This document shows positions 62,461-64,000 of a stretch of 64,000 bases of DNA, in pieces (within the stretch, counting starts at the first letter, position 1; each line of letters begins with the position of its first letter). The DNA lies in contig CAJONQ010000006.1 of NCBI GenBank assembly GCA_905235835.1, forward strand, positions 1-64,000, written 5' to 3'. Under the pieces are notes generated by a model that saw only the letters and a list, made by a program, of their open reading frames with translations, ran no database searches and had not been told where the DNA came from. This stretch comes from an uncultured Prevotella sp. (GTDB taxonomy: Bacteria; Bacteroidota; Bacteroidia; Bacteroidales; Bacteroidaceae). The position numbers and the translations under genes are program-made.

Positions 62461-64000
62461 TTACTCAGCGAGTGGGTCGAAGGTGCCAGAAGCACCTCCC
62501 TTGTTGTAGTCACCCCAACCGATAGTCTGCTCCAACTGCTTGTTCTGGTTCTGTACACCACTGTTGAAGCCTAACAGATAATACTGAGGTTGGAACTTAA
62601 TATACAGGTCGTTGTGCTGAGAGTCACGTCCGTCACCCTTCTGCTCCTTAACGGCAAGATTGTCCTGGTACCAAGTCTTCAAAGCCTCCAGATCTGCACT
62701 AAGTGTCGCACTATTCAGGTTGATACCTGCAGGACGTGTACCGCCACCATTCAGCAGAGGATCACCATCCCACTGAGCGGTTCCTACACCATACTTATCA
62801 GCCACACGATACTGGATCTTCTCACGACGCTGACCGTTCAGCGGCTTGAATCCAAGCCATGTGCAGGTGTTGCCATCCCAACCAGTGAGAGCCCAAGAAC
62901 TCTTCAGGTTAGCCTGACCGGCACCACCGTCAAAGAGCATCCAGCGACGCATGTCGTCGAAGCGCTTGCCCTCGTAGGCGAACTCAATCTGACGCTCATA
63001 CAGGATCGCACTCATACAAGCGGCTTGCTCATCACCAACGAAGTCGGCAGTTGTTCTGTCGGGAACACCAGCACGCTGGCGAACCTGATTCATATATCCC
63101 AATGCAGCACTTACATCACCAGCACCACAAGCAGCCTCCGCAAGGTTCAGCAATACCTCAGCATAGCGGAGTTCGATGAGGGGAGCGGCAGAGTAGAACG
63201 GACCTGCACCAGACTTCCAACCAGCAGGATTGTAAGTATAGAGTGCTGAGCCATTCAGGTCGAGGTCATCACTCTTCTTGCGAACGAGTATGCTATTGCC
63301 GTATGTACCACCATCACCTAAGTTGTCGGCACCATAAGAGTTTCCACTCTCCACGTTACCCTGGTCATCAGCACTTACATACCATACGTAGCTCCACAAA
63401 GTGTAGTTAGGACCATCACTTGGGTTGTGAGCATTGTGGATAGAAGCATCACCGTTATAAGCCCAACGGTAACCTGGGAAGGTGAAGGTACGATAGAAAC
63501 GTGGGTCACGATTCATAAACGGATAGTCGGTATCCAGAACCTGATCAGAAGCCTTCAACTTGGTGTAGTTGTCAGCGGCAGCAGGAATCTTACCATCACT
63601 CATCGGGAAGAGGTTGAGCATCATGCGAGAGGGGATAAGTCCGTTACCACCTGTGTTGTCAGGACGGATATAACGCTCCCACATGTTGTTCTTCGCAGCA
63701 TCGTCGATACCAGTCAGGATGACTGTTGTGTTGTAGAGGGTAAAGAAGATAGCCTCACGATTTGCCGTCTTTCCTATCTGTGTGAAGACACTGGCAAAGT
63801 CACTACCATTCACGTTATTGCCAGAAGTGTAAAGACCATAGCCACATGCATTGATTGTTGAAAGGTCTTCCTTCATGGCATTGTATGCGGCAGTCCAACG
63901 AGACTTGTCGTTAGCACGGTTGAAGATAGGACTAGCCCACAACAGCAGTACACGTCCTTTCAGAGCCAAAGCAGTACCAGAGGTGACGCGTCCATAGTTA
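62461..64000 (-). CDS. SusD/RagB-family glycan-binding lipoprotein (5' end outside window)
   Basis: The frame is open to the window edge, beginning NYGRVTSGTALALKGRVLL, so the true start, lipobox and probably the SusC partner lie beyond 64000. About 513 residues are visible. Typical SusD features are the TPR-like helices (ALKGRVLLLWASPIFN, IELRYAEVLLNLAEAACGAG), YMNQVRQRAG, and FAYEGKRFDDMRRWM. SusD binds the glycan at the cell surface and works with SusC. It is followed by a strong terminator, so the downstream beta-helix gene has its own promoter. It likely captures RG-II or a related pectin; sequence alone does not show which. Confidence 0.93.
   Translation of the reverse strand, partial: NYGRVTSGTALALKGRVLLLWASPIFNRANDKSRWTAAYNAMKEDLSTINACGYGLYTSGNNVNGSDFASVFTQIGKTANREAIFFTLYNTTVILTGIDDAAKNNMWERYIRPDNTGGNGLIPSRMMLNLFPMSDGKIPAAADNYTKLKASDQVLDTDYPFMNRDPRFYRTFTFPGYRWAYNGDASIHNAHNPSDGPNYTLWSYVWYVSADDQGNVESGNSYGADNLGDGGTYGNSILVRKKSDDLDLNGSALYTYNPAGWKSGAGPFYSAAPLIELRYAEVLLNLAEAACGAGDVSAALGYMNQVRQRAGVPDRTTADFVGDEQAACMSAILYERQIEFAYEGKRFDDMRRWMLFDGGAGQANLKSSWALTGWDGNTCTWLGFKPLNGQRREKIQYRVADKYGVGTAQWDGDPLLNGGGTRPAGINLNSATLSADLEALKTWYQDNLAVKEQKGDGRDSQHNDLYIKFQPQYYLLGFNSGVQNQNKQLEQTIGWGDYNKGGASGTFDPLAE

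Overview
The window looks like Bacteroidales DNA, most likely Prevotellaceae. Supporting signs are -33 TTTG / -7 TAnnTTTG promoters, a SusD-family gene, SGNH and SSS genes of the usual Bacteroidales types, an ORF6N fragment and a WG-repeat protein. I cannot name the species. Almost all of it is one very large polysaccharide-utilization region. Its enzyme set (GH95, GH140 apiosidase, GH78-GH33, GH141 x2, GH31, GH139-like-GH78, GH106, several GH2, GH137-like-GH2, GH138-like, GH78, GH127, a CE19-like esterase and an SGNH acetylesterase) matches the plant pectin rhamnogalacturonan II (RG-II), whose side chains carry apiose, aceric acid, Kdo, L-galactose, 2-O-methyl-fucose and 2-O-methyl-xylose. 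Family names rest on motifs and memory of the families, not on searches.

Layout. 1-11037 (+): esterase (5' cut by the window edge), GH95, GH140, GH78-GH33, GH2, tightly packed. 11038-13645: a repeat-rich spacer with a promoter, then a TPR/SpoIIE-type phosphatase gene carrying an in-frame UGA exactly where a lipobox cysteine is expected. 13696-19021 (-): GH141-like, cytoplasmic GH31 and SSS transporter, overlapping by ATGA. 19115-20772 (+): a zinc-type methyltransferase of the URO-D fold and a MetH-activation-like protein. 20755-35242 (-): GH2, GH106, SGNH esterase, GH139-like-GH78 and a three-domain corrinoid methyltransferase. 35354-37753 (+): a DapA/NanA-family aldolase and an SSS transporter. 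37778-44409 (-): GH137-like-GH2 and a shortened LacZ-type GH2. 44410-48465: an AT-richer accessory island (repeats, WG-repeat protein, ORF6N remnant, HepT/MntA-like pair). 48466-59063 (-): ECF sigma factor, small ORF, isomerase-DUF3826 fusion, GH127, GH141, GH78 and a frameshifted GH138-like gene. 59186-62257 (-): beta-helix protein with an unrecognised C-terminal domain. 62461-64000 (-): SusD (5' end outside the window).

The most interesting part is the corrinoid methyl-transfer set at 19115-23586. One polypeptide joins a URO-D-fold methyltransferase domain, a MetH-type homocysteine methyltransferase domain and a cobalamin domain. The folate-binding domain of MetH is absent. It is the last gene of a glycosidase operon and sits 5 bases downstream of a gene whose N-terminal half resembles the 2-O-methyl-fucosidase family GH139. 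I infer a pathway that strips O-methyl groups from RG-II sugars (or uses methanol from pectin methyl esters) and hands them to homocysteine. To my knowledge this has not been described for RG-II.

A second theme is DNA structure. Several genes carry short, locus-specific repeated words inserted in frame, and a hairpin-plus-promoter element of about 190 bp occurs twice, 33 kb apart.
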